From NCBI GenBank assembly GCA_963757125.1, contig CAVWQP010000004.1, forward strand, positions 310,001-374,000: a stretch of 64,000 nt of DNA, given 5' to 3'. The position numbers and the translations under genes were made by a program. This DNA is from CAVVSD01 sp963757125. Its GTDB lineage: Bacteria > Actinomycetota > Thermoleophilia > Solirubrobacterales > Solirubrobacteraceae. Below are positions 53,229-63,074 of this stretch, piece after piece; within the stretch, counting starts at the first letter, position 1, and the number at the start of each line of letters is the position of its first letter. The notes below the pieces were generated by a model. It was not told the origin of the DNA and searched no databases. It saw nothing but the letters and a program-made list of their open reading frames with translations.

Positions 53229-54785
53229 CGACGACGGGCGGCCGTCGCTTCGTCACCTCCTGTCGGAGACCGACCGCTTCATCACGGCGGCGGAGCTCGT
53301 CACCAGCCGCGGGCTGATCACCGAGACGCGCGCCCGGCGCGCCCTCGAGATCGCCCGCGAGCTGGTCGCGGACCCGCGCATCGACGTCCTCTCGATCACC
53401 GACAACCCGGCCGGCGACGCGATGCTGTCGGCCGACACGATGGGGACCGACCTCATCTCCCGCGGGCAGGAGGTGATCATCCACCTCGCCTGCAAGGACT
53501 GGAACCGCAACGCGCATCCAGAGCCGCGCGTGGAAGCTGTCCTCCGAGGGCTTCCACAACATCCTCGCGCTGTCCGGCGACGCGCCGATCCGCGGCTGGT
53601 CCGGCGTCGCGGCGCCCGTCTTCGACATCGACTCCGTCGGGCTCCTGCGCATGTACAGCGACATGAACGAGGGGACGGTCATCCACGGGCGCACGGAGAC
53701 GGAGATCGAGCGCACGCACTTCTTCCTCGGCGCGGTCACGACGAACCACAAGCGCAACGAGAACGAGGTCATGCCGCAGCTGCTGAAGCTGCGCAAGAAG
53801 GTCTCCAACGGCGCGCGGTTCATCGTCAACCAGATCGGCTACAACGCCCGCAAGGACCACGAGCTGCTGCAGTGGGTGCGCCAGGAGAGGCTGCCGATCA
53901 GCCTGCTGGCCAACGTGTTCGTCCTGTCGCGGGCGTCGGCGCGCGTCTTCAACACCGGGCGGGTCCCCGGGGTGACGATCTCGCCCGAGCTGCTCGCCGA
54001 GGTGGAGCGCAACGCCGCGTCGCCCGACAAGGGGCGGGCCTGGGCGCTGGACCTCGCGGCGCGCCAGGTGGCGATCGCGCGCGGCATGGGCTTCCGCGGC
54101 GCGTACCTCGGCGGCCACCTCAAGACGGAGGACTACGCGACCATCCTCGAGGCGGCCGACGGCTACGAGTCCCGACTGGGCGTCCCTCGCCCGCGAGGTG
54201 CAGTTCGACCTCGAGGGCGAGTGGTACCTCTACGAGCGCGACCCGGACACAGGCCTGTCGGCGCCGGAGCTGAACCGCGAGTACGCGAAGTCCCTGCGCA
54301 AGCGGCGCCGGGGCCGCGGCGCGCCGGTCCGCTACAAGGTCAGCCGCCTCGTCCACCACCTCGCCTTCGAGGACGACGCCCCGCTCGCCGGCCCCGGCAG
54401 GGCGCTCTACGAGCGCGCCGAGCGGGCGCCGCGGATCGTCGGCAAGACGCTGCACATGGCCGAGCAGGCCGCGAAGGTCCCGATGTTCGAGTGCCGCGAC
54501 TGCGGGGACTGCTCGCTGCCCGACATCGCCTACCTCTGCCCCGAGTCGCAGTGCGCGAAGAACCAGCGCAACGGCCCGTGCGGCGGCACCCGCGAGGACA
54601 GCCTCTGCGAGGTCGGCGAGAAGACCTGCATCTGGGCCCTCGCCTACGATCGCCTCAAGGCGTACGGGGAGGAATCGACGATGCTCGAGGGGCCACCGGT
54701 GATCAAGGACAACGCGCTGGCGCACACCAGCGCGTGGGCCAACACGTTCCTCGGGCGCGACCACCACGCCAAGCGCGAGTGCTGA
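53209..54785 (+). CDS. metF: Methylenetetrahydrofolate reductase with C-terminal Cys-rich domain, frameshifted
   Basis: A flavin TIM-barrel MTHFR (DVLSITDNPAGDAMLS, FHNILALSGDAP, GARFIVNQIGYN) followed by the MTHFR_C-type domain. Its cysteines lie in CRDCGDC, CPESQC, NGPCGG and CEVGEKTC, as in the metal-binding tail known from acetogen-like enzymes. One-base insertions at about 53515 and 54180 are removed to give NAIQSRAW and YESDWASLAREV, leaving about 525 residues. TTG 53209 is the only reasonable start. It should supply 5-methyl-THF for methionine synthesis. The SDR gene overlaps by seven bases. Confidence 0.85.
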
Positions 54786-55573
54786 GGCTCGACGGCAAGG
54801 TCGCGCTCGTGACCGGGTGCGGCACGGCCGAGCCGGGCTGGGGCAACGGGAAGACGATCTCCGTCCTGTTCGCCCGGCAGGGGGCGACCATCGCGGGCGT
54901 CGACCGCGACCTCGACGCGGCCGCCGAGACCCAGCGGATCATCCGCGACGAGGGCGGCGCCTGCGAGGTCGACACCTGCGACGTCACCGACGCCGAGCAG
55001 GTCGCCGCGTACGTCGCGCGCGTCATGGAGCGCTTCGGTCGCATCGACGTCCTGGTCAACAACGTCGGGCGCTCCGCGCCGGGCGGCCCGGTCGAGCTGG
55101 ACCCGCAGGCGTGGGAGGACCAGATGGCGGTCAACCTGCGCAGCGCGTACCTGCTGTGCCACGAGGTGCTGCCGGTCATGGAGCGCGCGGGCGGCGGGGC
55201 GGTCGTGAGCGTCGCGTCGGTCGCGGGGCTGCGCTACATCGGCAAGCCGCAGGTCGGCTACGCCGCGGCCAAGGCGGCGCTGCTGCAGTTCACCCGCACG
55301 ACCGGCGTCATCTACGCGAGCCGCGGCGTGCGCCTGAACTGCGTCGTCCCCGGCCTCATCCACACGCCCCTCGTGGACCGGCTCGCCGACCTGTACGCCG
55401 ACGGCGACCGCGAGGGCTACGCCGCCCACCGCCACGCGCAGGTGCCGATGGGCCGGATGGGCGATGCGTGGGACGTCGCGCACGCGGCGCTGTTCCTGGC
55501 CTCCGACGAGGCGCGCTACATCACCGCGACGGAGCTCGTCGTGGACGGCGGGCTGGTCGCGACGACCCCGTGA
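54779..55573 (+). CDS. SDR oxidoreductase with extended glycine loop
   Basis: A 264-residue short-chain dehydrogenase: NNVG, SVASVAG, YAAAK catalytic pair and a C-terminal ELVVDGG. The cofactor loop is unusual: TGCGTAEPGWGNGKTI instead of TGxxxGIG, an insertion of several residues. GTG 54779 overlaps the MTHFR stop, so it belongs to the methyl-cycle operon. A role as a methylene-THF-linked enzyme is tempting but unsupported. Confidence 0.82.
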   Translation: MLRLDGKVALVTGCGTAEPGWGNGKTISVLFARQGATIAGVDRDLDAAAETQRIIRDEGGACEVDTCDVTDAEQVAAYVARVMERFGRIDVLVNNVGRSAPGGPVELDPQAWEDQMAVNLRSAYLLCHEVLPVMERAGGGAVVSVASVAGLRYIGKPQVGYAAAKAALLQFTRTTGVIYASRGVRLNCVVPGLIHTPLVDRLADLYADGDREGYAAHRHAQVPMGRMGDAWDVAHAALFLASDEARYITATELVVDGGLVATTP

Positions 55574-55583
55574 GCGGCGGAGG

Positions 55584-55826
55584 TCAGGGGATCTCGATCT
55601 CCCTGACCTCGATCGGCGTGGTGCGCTCGGCCACGTAGTGCGGCAGGAGCGCCAGCGCGGCGTCGTGGTCCTCGGCGCGGACGAACCACCAGACGGCATG
55701 GCCGCCCGACAGGCAGGTCGACGGGACCGGGTGGCGGCGCAGCGGGCTGTCGAAGCCGAGCCACGCGGCGAACGTCACCGCGCAGTCGCGCGGCTCGTGC
55801 TCGTGGTGCAGCAGGAAGGCGGGCAT
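55584..55826 (-). CDS. Small hypothetical protein
   Basis: An 80-residue protein (MPAFLLHHEHEPRDCAVTFA, GGHAVWWFVRAEDHDAALAL, ERTTPIEVREIEIP) with a ferredoxin-like alpha+beta pattern. Its ending (alternating charged beta strand) resembles small DUF3303-like proteins, but I cannot assign it. ATG 55826 is used; ATG 55862 is an alternative. It faces the large LuxR ATPase gene divergently. Confidence 0.6.
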   Translation of the reverse strand: MPAFLLHHEHEPRDCAVTFAAWLGFDSPLRRHPVPSTCLSGGHAVWWFVRAEDHDAALALLPHYVAERTTPIEVREIEIP

Positions 55827-55885
55827 GCCGCACAGCCTGCGCGCGCGGGCGCCGCGGTTCATCGGGGAGACCCCCTGGTCCGGAG

Positions 55886-55891
55886 TAGGGT
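55886..55891 (+). promoter_or_regulatory. -10 box TAGGGT of the LuxR-ATPase gene
   Basis: TAGGGT nine bases before GTG 55901, giving a near-leaderless transcript. Confidence 0.45.
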
Positions 55892-55900
55892 CGCGTCGAG

Positions 55901-58802
55901 GTGTCCATCGACTCCAGCACCCGGCCGACCGTCGGGCGCGACGACGAGCTCGCACAGCTCGAGACGGCGCTCGACGCGCTGGACGGGGAGGCTCGGCCTG
56001 CGTCGCCCTGGAGGGCGAGGCGGGGATCGGCAAGACGCGCCTGCTCGCCGAGTTGCGCAGCCGCGCGGAGGACCGCGGCTGCCTGGTCCTCTCGGGCTCG
56101 GCGGCGGAGTTCGAGCGCGAGCTGCCGTTCAGCGTCTGGACCGACGCGCTCGACGCGTACGTCGCCTCGCAGGATCTCGGCCTGGACGGCGACCGCGACG
56201 CCGAGCTGCTCGGGGAGCTCGCCGGCATCCTGCCGTCGCTGCGCCACGACGGCGGGTCGTCCGCGCCCCCGCTCGCCGACGAGCGCTACCGGGCCCACCG
56301 CGCCGTCCGCAGCCTGCTCGGTCTCCTCGCGGCCCAGCAGGCGCTCGTCCTCGTGCTCGACGACCTGCACTGGAGCGACACCGCGTCGATCGAGCTCCTC
56401 GCGGCGCTCGTGCGACGGGGGACCGCCTCGCCGGTCCTGTTCGCGCTCGGCTTCCGGCCCGGGCAGACGGCCGCCGCTGCTGGGACCCGCGCTCGCGGCG
56501 CCCGCGGTGCGGCGGATCGCGGTCGGCCCGCTCAGCGAGGCGCACGCGGCCGAGCTGCTGAGCGATCTCGACGCGCGCGCGGCGAGCGACGCCTACCGCC
56601 ACGGCGGTGGGAACCCGTTCTACCTCGAGCAGCTCGCGCGTGCGACCGAGGACGCCGGCAGCGGCAACGTCGGGGACGGAGGGCGCGGCCGGCGTCCCGC
56701 CCGCCGTCGCGGCGTCGCTGGCCGAGGAGCTCGGCTCGCTCGGCGCCGCCGAGCGCGGACTGCTCGAGGCGGCGTCCGTCGCGGGCGAGCCCTTCGAGCC
56801 CGACCTCGCCGCGGCCATCGCCGGGCAGACGCCGGCCGAGGCGCTGACCGCGCTCGACGGCCTCCTCGCCCTCGACCTCGTGCGGCCGACCCAGGTCCCG
56901 CGCCGGTTCACGTTCCGCCACCCGCTCGTCCGCCGGGCGGTCTACGAGTCCGTGCCCGGCGGCCGGCGGCTCGCGGCCCACGCGCTGGCGGCCGACGCGC
57001 TCGCGGCGCGGGGCGCCGCGGCGACCGAGCGCGCGCACCACGTCGAGCAGTCGGCGGCTCCGGGCGACGAGGACGCGATCGCGCTGCTGCTCGATGCCGG
57101 CGCAGCGAGCGCGGCCCGCGCGCCGGGAGCCGCCGCGCACTGGCTCGAGGCCGCGCTGCGGCTGGTGCCCGCGCAGGACGCGGCGCGCCAGGTGGAGATC
57201 CGGATGGCGCTCGCCGGGGCGCAGCGGTCGCTCGGCGACCTCGAGCGCTGCCGCGCGACGCTGCTCGACGCGCTCGAGCTGCTCCCGCCCGACGCGACCG
57301 CGGAGCGCATCGAGCTCACCGCGCGCTGCGCCGCCATCGAGCACTGGCTCGGCCGGCACGAGGACGCCCACCGCCGCCTCACCGGCGCGTGGGAGGCGCT
57401 GCCAGACCGCTCCTCCCCGGCCGGCGCCGCGCTGCAGATCGAGCTGGCGGTCGACGGGCTCTACGAGCTGGACTTCGACCAGACGCTGTCCATGGGCCGC
57501 GGGGCGCTCGACGCCGCTCGCGTCGGCGACGATCGCGTGCTCACGGCCGCGGCGGCCGCGGCGCTGTGCCTCGGGGAGATCGCGGCCGGGCGGACCGCTG
57601 ACGCGCGCGAGCACCGGGCCGAGGCGGTGGCGCTCGTCGAGCGGCTGTCGGACGCCGAGCTGGCCCCGCGGCTGGAGGCCCTGTACTACCTGGGCTGGGC
57701 CGAGAACTACCTCGAGCACTACGACGACGCGGCGGGCCGCGCCGACCGCGGGATCGCGATCGCGCGCGCCACCGGCGAGGGACGGCTCCTCGTGCCGATG
57801 ATGCTCGTGAAGGGCTACACGTTCGAGATGCAGGGACGGCTCAGGGAGGCGATCGACCTCTGCGAGGCGGCGGTCGAGGCGACCCGCCTGTCGGCGACCC
57901 CGCACGACCTGTCCTGGTCGCTGTTCGAGCTGGCCTTCGCGGCCTACCACGCCGGCGATCTCGACGGCGCCATCGCCGCGGCGGAGGAGAGCGCCGAGGT
58001 CGGAGGCCGGCTGGCGGGCGAGACGATGCCCGCGGGCGGCGGCGGGCCGGGGTGGGTGCTGTCGATGTCCCTGTTCGAGGCGGGCGAGGTGGAGCGCGCG
58101 TGGGAGATCATGCGCGGCCTCGGCGACGACGACCTGCTGCACAAGATCCCCGTCGAGCGCAACTTCGACTGGGAGGTGCTGGCCCTCGTCGAGCTCGCGC
58201 GGGGGCACCGCGACGCCGCCGAGTCCTACGTGCGCCGCAGCGAGGCGCACGCCGAGGCGCTGGGCCTGCAGCTCCCCCGCGCGCTCGCCCTGCGCGGCCG
58301 CGCGGCGATCCTGCTCGCCGACGGGCAGGCGGCGGAGGCCGCCGGCCTGTCGCTGGAGGCGGCGGACGTCGCCGCCGGCATCGGCGCGCGGCTGCCGGCC
58401 GCGTTCTGCCACGCGCTCGCGGGGCGGGCCCTCGTCGCGGCCGGCGATCGCCCGCGCGCGGTCGCGACCCTGCGCCTGGCCGAGAGCGAGCTGGCGGCGT
58501 GCGGCTCGGTCCGCGTGCGCGACGAGATGCGCCGCGAGCTGCGGCGGCTCGGCGCGCGGGCGGAGCCCCGCGGGCCCGCGACCGGCGCGGACGCCGGCGT
58601 CGCCTCGCTGACCAAGCGCGAGCTGCAGATCGCCGACCTCGTGACCGACCGGCGCACGAACCGCGAGATCGCGGGCACGCTCTTCCTCAGCGAGAAGACC
58701 GTCGAGTCGCACCTGCGCAACATCTTCGTGAAGCTCGGCGTGTCCTCGCGGGTCGACGTCGCCCGCGCGGTCGAGCGCGACCGCCAGGAGCACGCCGGAT
58801 GA
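55901..58802 (+). CDS. Large MalT/LAL-type LuxR regulator with AAA ATPase, frameshifted
   Basis: About 966 residues after correction. It has an STAND-like ATPase with Walker A GEAGIGKTRLL and Walker B LVLVLDDLHWSD, then a long TPR-like helical region (EALYYLGWAENYLEHYDDAA), then a LuxR helix-turn-helix (LTKRELQIADLVTDRRTNRE, LSEKTVESHLRNIFVKLGV). Frame changes near 55990 (-1), 56472 (+1) and 56687 (+1) break it; joined frames read through the family normally. GTG 55901 is chosen. The stop overlaps the APC permease start (ATGA), so it may control uptake of that permease's substrate. Confidence 0.83.
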
Positions 58803-60253
58803 CCGCGGTCGCCGCACCGTCCGACCCGGACGCCGCGCGCCTGGCCGAGCTGGGCTACCCGCAGGAGCTCTCGCGCCGGCTGCGGCTGCGCGACAACGTC
58901 GCGCTCGGCTTCGCCGCGATCTCGCCGGTCGTCGGGCTGTACGGCGTCGCGCTCGTCGGCACCGTGGTCGCCGGGCCGGCGTGGGTCTGGGTCCTGCCGG
59001 TCGCGCTCGCGGGCCAGTGCCTGCTGCTCGCGGTGTACGCCGAGCTGGCGTCGGAGTTCCCCGTCGCCGGCGGCGCCTACCAGTGGAGCCGCCGCCTCAT
59101 GGGTGGGGCCTACGGATGGATGGGCGGCTGGGTCGCGATCTGCGCCTACGCGGTGGCGAACACGACGATCGCCTACCTCGGCGCGCCGTGGGCGCTGGTC
59201 CTCGTGGGGATCGAGCCCACGCCGAACGCGATCGTCGTCACGGGGATGCTGCTCGTCCTCGTCGCCGCCTTCGTCGGCGCCCTGGGCATCGACGTCCTCG
59301 GGCGCGCGGTGCGGCTGGGCATCGTGGCCGAGGCGATCGCCTCGGTCGGCATCGGGCTCGCGCTCCTGCTCGTCTTCCGCACGCAGGACCTGTCGCTGCT
59401 CACGCACAGCCTCGGCGCGGAGGCCCTGTCCGGAGGATCGGTGGCCGCGGGGATGCTCGCCGCGCTGGCCGTCGGTGGCTGGGTGTTCATCGGGTTCGAC
59501 GCCTGCGTCGCGGCCTCCGAGGAGACGCGCGGCGCCGCGCGTCACGTCCCGCGCGCGATCTGGATCGCGCTGCTGAGCGTCGCGGCCCTCGTCGTCCTGA
59601 ACGCGGTCGCGGTCGCGCTCGCGCACCCCGACCCGGCGGCCGTCGTCGCCGGGACGGACCCGGATCCCGTCGGCACCGCGGTCGTCACCTCCTTCGGCGG
59701 GTGGTCGGCGAAGCCGTTCGCAGCGGTCGTGCTCGCCGCCTTCCTCGCCTGCGCGATCGCGGCGCAGGCGCTGACCGCCCGCGTGATCTACTCGATCGCC
59801 CGTGACGGCGTCCTGCCCGCGTCGGGGTTCCTGCGCCGGGTCGACCGGCGCCGGTCGCCGATCGGCGCGATCGTCGTCACCGCGGTCGTCGCCTGCCTCG
59901 GGCTGCTGCTCGGGCTGCACACCGCCGCGGTCGGCAGCCTCATCGCCTTCGGCACGGCGGCGATCTACGTGTCGTTCCTCCTCATCGCGCTCGCGGCGCT
60001 CATCGCGCGCGTTCGCGGCACCTGGATCCCCGCCGGGCACGTCCGGCGGGGGCGCGCCGGGCTGGTCATCAACGTCCTCGCCGTCGCGTGGCTGGCGTTC
60101 GAGACCGTGAACATCGCCTGGCCGCGCACGTCGCTCGCGCCTCCGGGGGCGCCGCTCTACCAGGTGTGGGCCGCGCCGATCGTGCTCGCGATCATCGCCA
60201 CCGCCGGCCTCGCGTACCTCGTCGTGGCGCGGCCGGACCGGCGCATGCCGTAG
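58799..60253 (+). CDS. APC-superfamily amino acid/amine permease
   Basis: A 484-residue permease with about 12 hydrophobic segments. The first unwound helix motif is LGFAAISPVVGLYGV and the third segment FPVAGGAYQW. The gene looks like the gamma-aminobutyrate/choline-type (AAP-related) branch. Start ATG overlaps the LuxR-ATPase stop. It probably imports an amino acid or polyamine by proton coupling; the specificity is unknown. Confidence 0.87.
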   Translation: MTAVAAPSDPDAARLAELGYPQELSRRLRLRDNVALGFAAISPVVGLYGVALVGTVVAGPAWVWVLPVALAGQCLLLAVYAELASEFPVAGGAYQWSRRLMGGAYGWMGGWVAICAYAVANTTIAYLGAPWALVLVGIEPTPNAIVVTGMLLVLVAAFVGALGIDVLGRAVRLGIVAEAIASVGIGLALLLVFRTQDLSLLTHSLGAEALSGGSVAAGMLAALAVGGWVFIGFDACVAASEETRGAARHVPRAIWIALLSVAALVVLNAVAVALAHPDPAAVVAGTDPDPVGTAVVTSFGGWSAKPFAAVVLAAFLACAIAAQALTARVIYSIARDGVLPASGFLRRVDRRRSPIGAIVVTAVVACLGLLLGLHTAAVGSLIAFGTAAIYVSFLLIALAALIARVRGTWIPAGHVRRGRAGLVINVLAVAWLAFETVNIAWPRTSLAPPGAPLYQVWAAPIVLAIIATAGLAYLVVARPDRRMP

Positions 60254-60323
60254 CCGGCTCCGGGGCGAGGTTCAGGGTGCATCCCCGATGTTCCGGGGGT
60301 CCGGTGGGAGCAGGCTCGCTCCC

Positions 60324-60470
60324 ATGCTCACCACCGCCTCCCATGCCCCGCACGTCTACATCCAGTGCGACGTCCCCGATGGGATGACGCTCGTCGAGTG
60401 GCGTCGTGCGCACAGCGCGCCCAGGCGCCGCCGCCTCCGCCTCCCCAGGCCGTTCCGGAGCACGTCATGA
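60324..60470 (+). CDS. Small protein, 48 residues
   Basis: Begins MLTTASHAPHVYIQCDVPDG and continues MTLVEWRRAH, ending in an arginine-rich tail. The HVYIQCDVPDGMTLVEWRR core resembles short uncharacterised actinobacterial proteins. The stop overlaps the next small ORF as ATGA, which supports both being translated. The preceding 70 bp hold no clear promoter. Confidence 0.5.
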   Translation: MLTTASHAPHVYIQCDVPDGMTLVEWRRAHSAPRRRRLRLPRPFRSTS

Positions 60471-60622
60471 CCGCCACCGACGCACGACTGCAGCTCCTCC
60501 GCCTGATCGCCGAGCACGAGGACGCACAGGAGATCGCCGAGACGCGCGCCGCCTACGTCGGCCTCGCCGTCACGGAGATCGCGACCCTGCGCGCCGAGCT
60601 CTCCGGGCCGCAGGTCGGCTGA
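60467..60622 (+). CDS. Small helical protein, 51 residues
   Basis: MTATDARLQLLRLIAEHEDA followed by QEIAETRAAYVGLAVTEIAT, an amphipathic helical sequence. Coupled to the upstream 48-residue ORF by a four-base overlap. No family recognised. Confidence 0.45.
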   Translation: MTATDARLQLLRLIAEHEDAQEIAETRAAYVGLAVTEIATLRAELSGPQVG

Positions 60623-60640
60623 ACCTGCTGTGATCCCAGC

Positions 60641-61063
60641 GTGAGCCGCGCGGTCGAGGAGCGCAACCGCCGCATGCTGCGGGCCCGCGACGCGATGGAC
60701 CGCGGGTTCGCCCGGCCGCTCGACGTCCCGGCCCTGGCGCGCATCGCGCACGTCTCGGAGGCGCACTTCATCCGGGAGTTCCGCGCGACGTTCGCCGAGA
60801 CGCCGCACCGCTATCTGCAGCGCCGCCGCGTGGAGCGCGCGGCGTTCCTCCTGCGCGAGACCGATCGCAGCGTGACCGAGATCTGCCTCGACGTCGGGTT
60901 CGCGAGCCTCGGGACGTTCAGCCGGACGTTCAGCGCGATCCTCGGCGAGTCCCCGACCGCCTACCGGCGGCGGGCCGTGGTCGTCGCCGTCCCCGGCTGC
61001 TTCGTGCGGGCGTGGACGCGACCGAGCAGTTCCGGAGAAGCGCGCCCGGCGGTGCGGAGCTAG
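60641..61063 (+). CDS. Short AraC-family regulator (DNA-binding domain only)
   Basis: A 140-residue protein that is essentially the HTH_18 domain: LDVPALARIAHVSEAHFIRE and LRETDRSVTEICLDVGFASL, then GTFSRTFSAILGESPTAYRRR. It has no sensor domain. GTG 60641 starts it. The stop TAG overlaps the TAGCGT promoter of the VOC gene, which is its likely target. Confidence 0.82.
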   Translation: MSRAVEERNRRMLRARDAMDRGFARPLDVPALARIAHVSEAHFIREFRATFAETPHRYLQRRRVERAAFLLRETDRSVTEICLDVGFASLGTFSRTFSAILGESPTAYRRRAVVVAVPGCFVRAWTRPSSSGEARPAVRS

Positions 61064-61066
61064 CGT
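61061..61066 (+). promoter_or_regulatory. -10 box TAGCGT, leaderless (VOC)
   Basis: TAGCGT begins on the AraC stop codon and ends seven bases before ATG 61074. Confidence 0.55.
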
Positions 61067-61073
61067 CGCCGAC

Positions 61074-61484
61074 ATGCCGATCACCGCCCTCACCCACTCG
61101 CAGATCTTCGTCCTCGACCAGGACCAGGCGCTCGACTTCTACGTCGGCAAGCTCGGCCTGAACGTCGTCGAGGACGTCGACATGGGCTTCATGCGCTGGC
61201 TCACCGTGAGCGTGCCCGGCGACGACGGCCGCGAGATCCTCCTCGAGCGCCCAGGGGCGCCGTCGCACGACGACGCGACCGCCGCCGAGATCCGCGAGCT
61301 CGTCGCGAAGGGCGCCGGCGGCGGCACGCTCATCTTCCGCACCGACGACTGCCAGGCGACCTACGACGACCTGGTCGCGCAGGGCGTCGAGTTCACCGAG
61401 GAGCCCACCGAGCGCCCGTACGGCATCGACTGCGCGCTCCGCGATCCGTCGGGGAACCACATCCGGATCACGCAGCGTGGCTGA
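61074..61484 (+). CDS. VOC-family protein
   Basis: A 136-residue vicinal-oxygen-chelate protein: THSQIFVLDQDQALDFYVGK, VSVPGDDGREILLERPG and CALRDPSGNHIRITQ. AraC regulator plus VOC protein is a common actinobacterial pair. The 6PGDH-like gene overlaps its 3' end by eight bases. Substrate unknown. Confidence 0.82.
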   Translation: MPITALTHSQIFVLDQDQALDFYVGKLGLNVVEDVDMGFMRWLTVSVPGDDGREILLERPGAPSHDDATAAEIRELVAKGAGGGTLIFRTDDCQATYDDLVAQGVEFTEEPTERPYGIDCALRDPSGNHIRITQRG

Positions 61485-62242
61485 CGGGCCGCCGACGATC
61501 GCGCTCCTGGGCCTCGGGGAGGCCGGCGGCCGCTTCGCGCGCGACCTGCGCGAGGCGGGCGTCGCAGTCCGCGGGTGGGACCCGCTGCCCGAGACGAGGC
61601 CCGACGCGGCGAGCGCCGCCGAGGCCGCCGACGGCGCGGACGTCGTCCTGAGCGCGAACTCGGCCGCCGACGCGGCGGACGCCGCGCGCTCCGTGCTCGA
61701 CGTCCTGCGGGCGGGGCAGACGTTCGCGGACCTCAACACCGGCTCGCCGGAGCTCAAGGCCGCGCTCGCGCGGCTCGTGGCGCCGACGGGCGCCGGCTTC
61801 GCCGACGTCGCGCTCATGGCGCCGGTGCCCGGGAACGGCATCGGCACGCCCACGCTGGTCTCCGGCGACGGGGCGGCGCGCTTCGCCGAGCTGCTCGGGC
61901 CGCTCGGGATGCCCGTCGAGCTCGTCGGCGACGCGCCGGGCGCCGCTGCCGAGCGCAAGCTGCTGCGCTCGATCGTGTGGAAGGGCCTGGCGGCCGTCGT
62001 CCTCGAGGCGCACGGCGGCGGGCGAGGCCGCCGGCAAGGCGCAGGAGGTCCGGGCGGAGATCCTCGGGATCCTCGCCGGGGCCGACGAGGCGCTCGTCGA
62101 GCGGATGCTCACCGGGAGCCGGACCCACGCGCGGCGCCGCACCCACGAGATGGAGGCCGTCGGCGAGATGCTGCGCGACCTCGGCGTGCCGTCGTGGATG
62201 AGCGACGGCTCGGCCGCGTGGCTGCGGTCGCTGCGTCCGTAA
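61477..62242 (+). CDS. 6-phosphogluconate dehydrogenase-like NAD-binding protein (DUF1932), frameshifted
   Basis: About 254 residues after correction. The N-terminal Rossmann domain has LLGLGEAGGRFARDL, then LNTGSPELKAAL and VALMAPVPGNGIGTPTLV. The C-terminal DUF1932 part is EAAGKAQEVRAEILGILAG and MLTGSRTHARRRTHEM. The join is broken by one extra base at about 62018-62026 in a GGCGGGCG run. Probably a beta-hydroxyacid-type dehydrogenase. GTG 61477 overlaps the VOC stop. Confidence 0.78.
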
Positions 62243-62281
62243 GGGGGGCGAAAGACGGAAGGTCGGCACCTCGATGCACTG

Positions 62282-63074
62282 ATGGCGCATCCCGATGCCG
62301 AGCTTGCCGCGCTCGCGCGCACCGCCCACGGGGTCGGCCTCCGGCGCGCTGCACATCGTGCATCGCGGGGTGTACCGCGTCGGCCACCTGGCACCCAGCA
62401 TGGACGCCGAGTACCTCGCCTCGGTCCTCGCCGGCGGGGACGACGCCTGCCTCGCGGGCCTCGCCGCGGCGTGGCAGTTCGGCGTCGTGCGCGGGCGACC
62501 GCCGGTGCCGGAGGTGTGGACGCGGGCGCGCCGACGGATCGCGGGCGTCGCGACGCGCTGCGGCGTGCGCGATCCACGCGATCGGACCACCTGGCGAGGG
62601 ATCCCGACGGTCACGGTCGCGCGCTGCCTGGTCGAGCTCGCGGGGGTCCTCGACACCGAAGGTCTCGCGTCGGCCTGCCACGAGGCGGGCGTCCGATTCG
62701 CGACGACGCCGCGGCACCTCGGGGACGCGCTGTCGCGGTGGCCGACCGCTCCCGGTGCGCGCGCCCTCCGCTCCGTGATGGCCGGCGACGTGAACGTCGT
62801 CCTGTCCCGTCTCGAACGGAACTTCCTCCGCCTGCTACGCGCAGAGGGCCTCCCTCTCCCGGTCACGAACCGCCCCGCGGGCGGCCGCCGCGTCGACTGC
62901 CGCTGGCACGACCGTCGCCTGACCGTGGAGCTCGACTCGTTCCGCTTCCACAACTCGCGCCGCGCGTGGGAGCGCGACAGGCAGCGCGAGCGCGAGGCCT
63001 ACGCCCGCGGAGACGACTTCCGCCGCTACACCTCGATGCTGCATGAGCGCATCGGGATGCCGACCTTCGCCTAG
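62282..63074 (+). CDS. AbiEi N-terminal/DUF559-like protein, frameshifted
   Basis: The type abundant in Thermoleophilia: an N-terminal segment (DAELAALARTAHG), HIVHRGVYRVGHL as in AbiEi-like regulators, RGIPTVTVARCLVELAGVLD, and a C-terminal Vsr/DUF559 endonuclease-like fold (VDCRWHDRRLTVELDSFRFH, AWERDRQRERE). One extra base at about 62338-62343 separates ATG 62282 from the main frame. About 20 residues of the usual winged helix also seem to be missing between HG and the SGALH segment. Function unknown; not shown to be part of a toxin-antitoxin pair. Confidence 0.62.

Noticed and set aside
62282..63074. The AbiEi-like protein as half of a toxin-antitoxin or phage-defence system
   Set aside because: No AbiEii nucleotidyltransferase partner is adjacent. 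Single copies of this kind are scattered widely in these bacteria.
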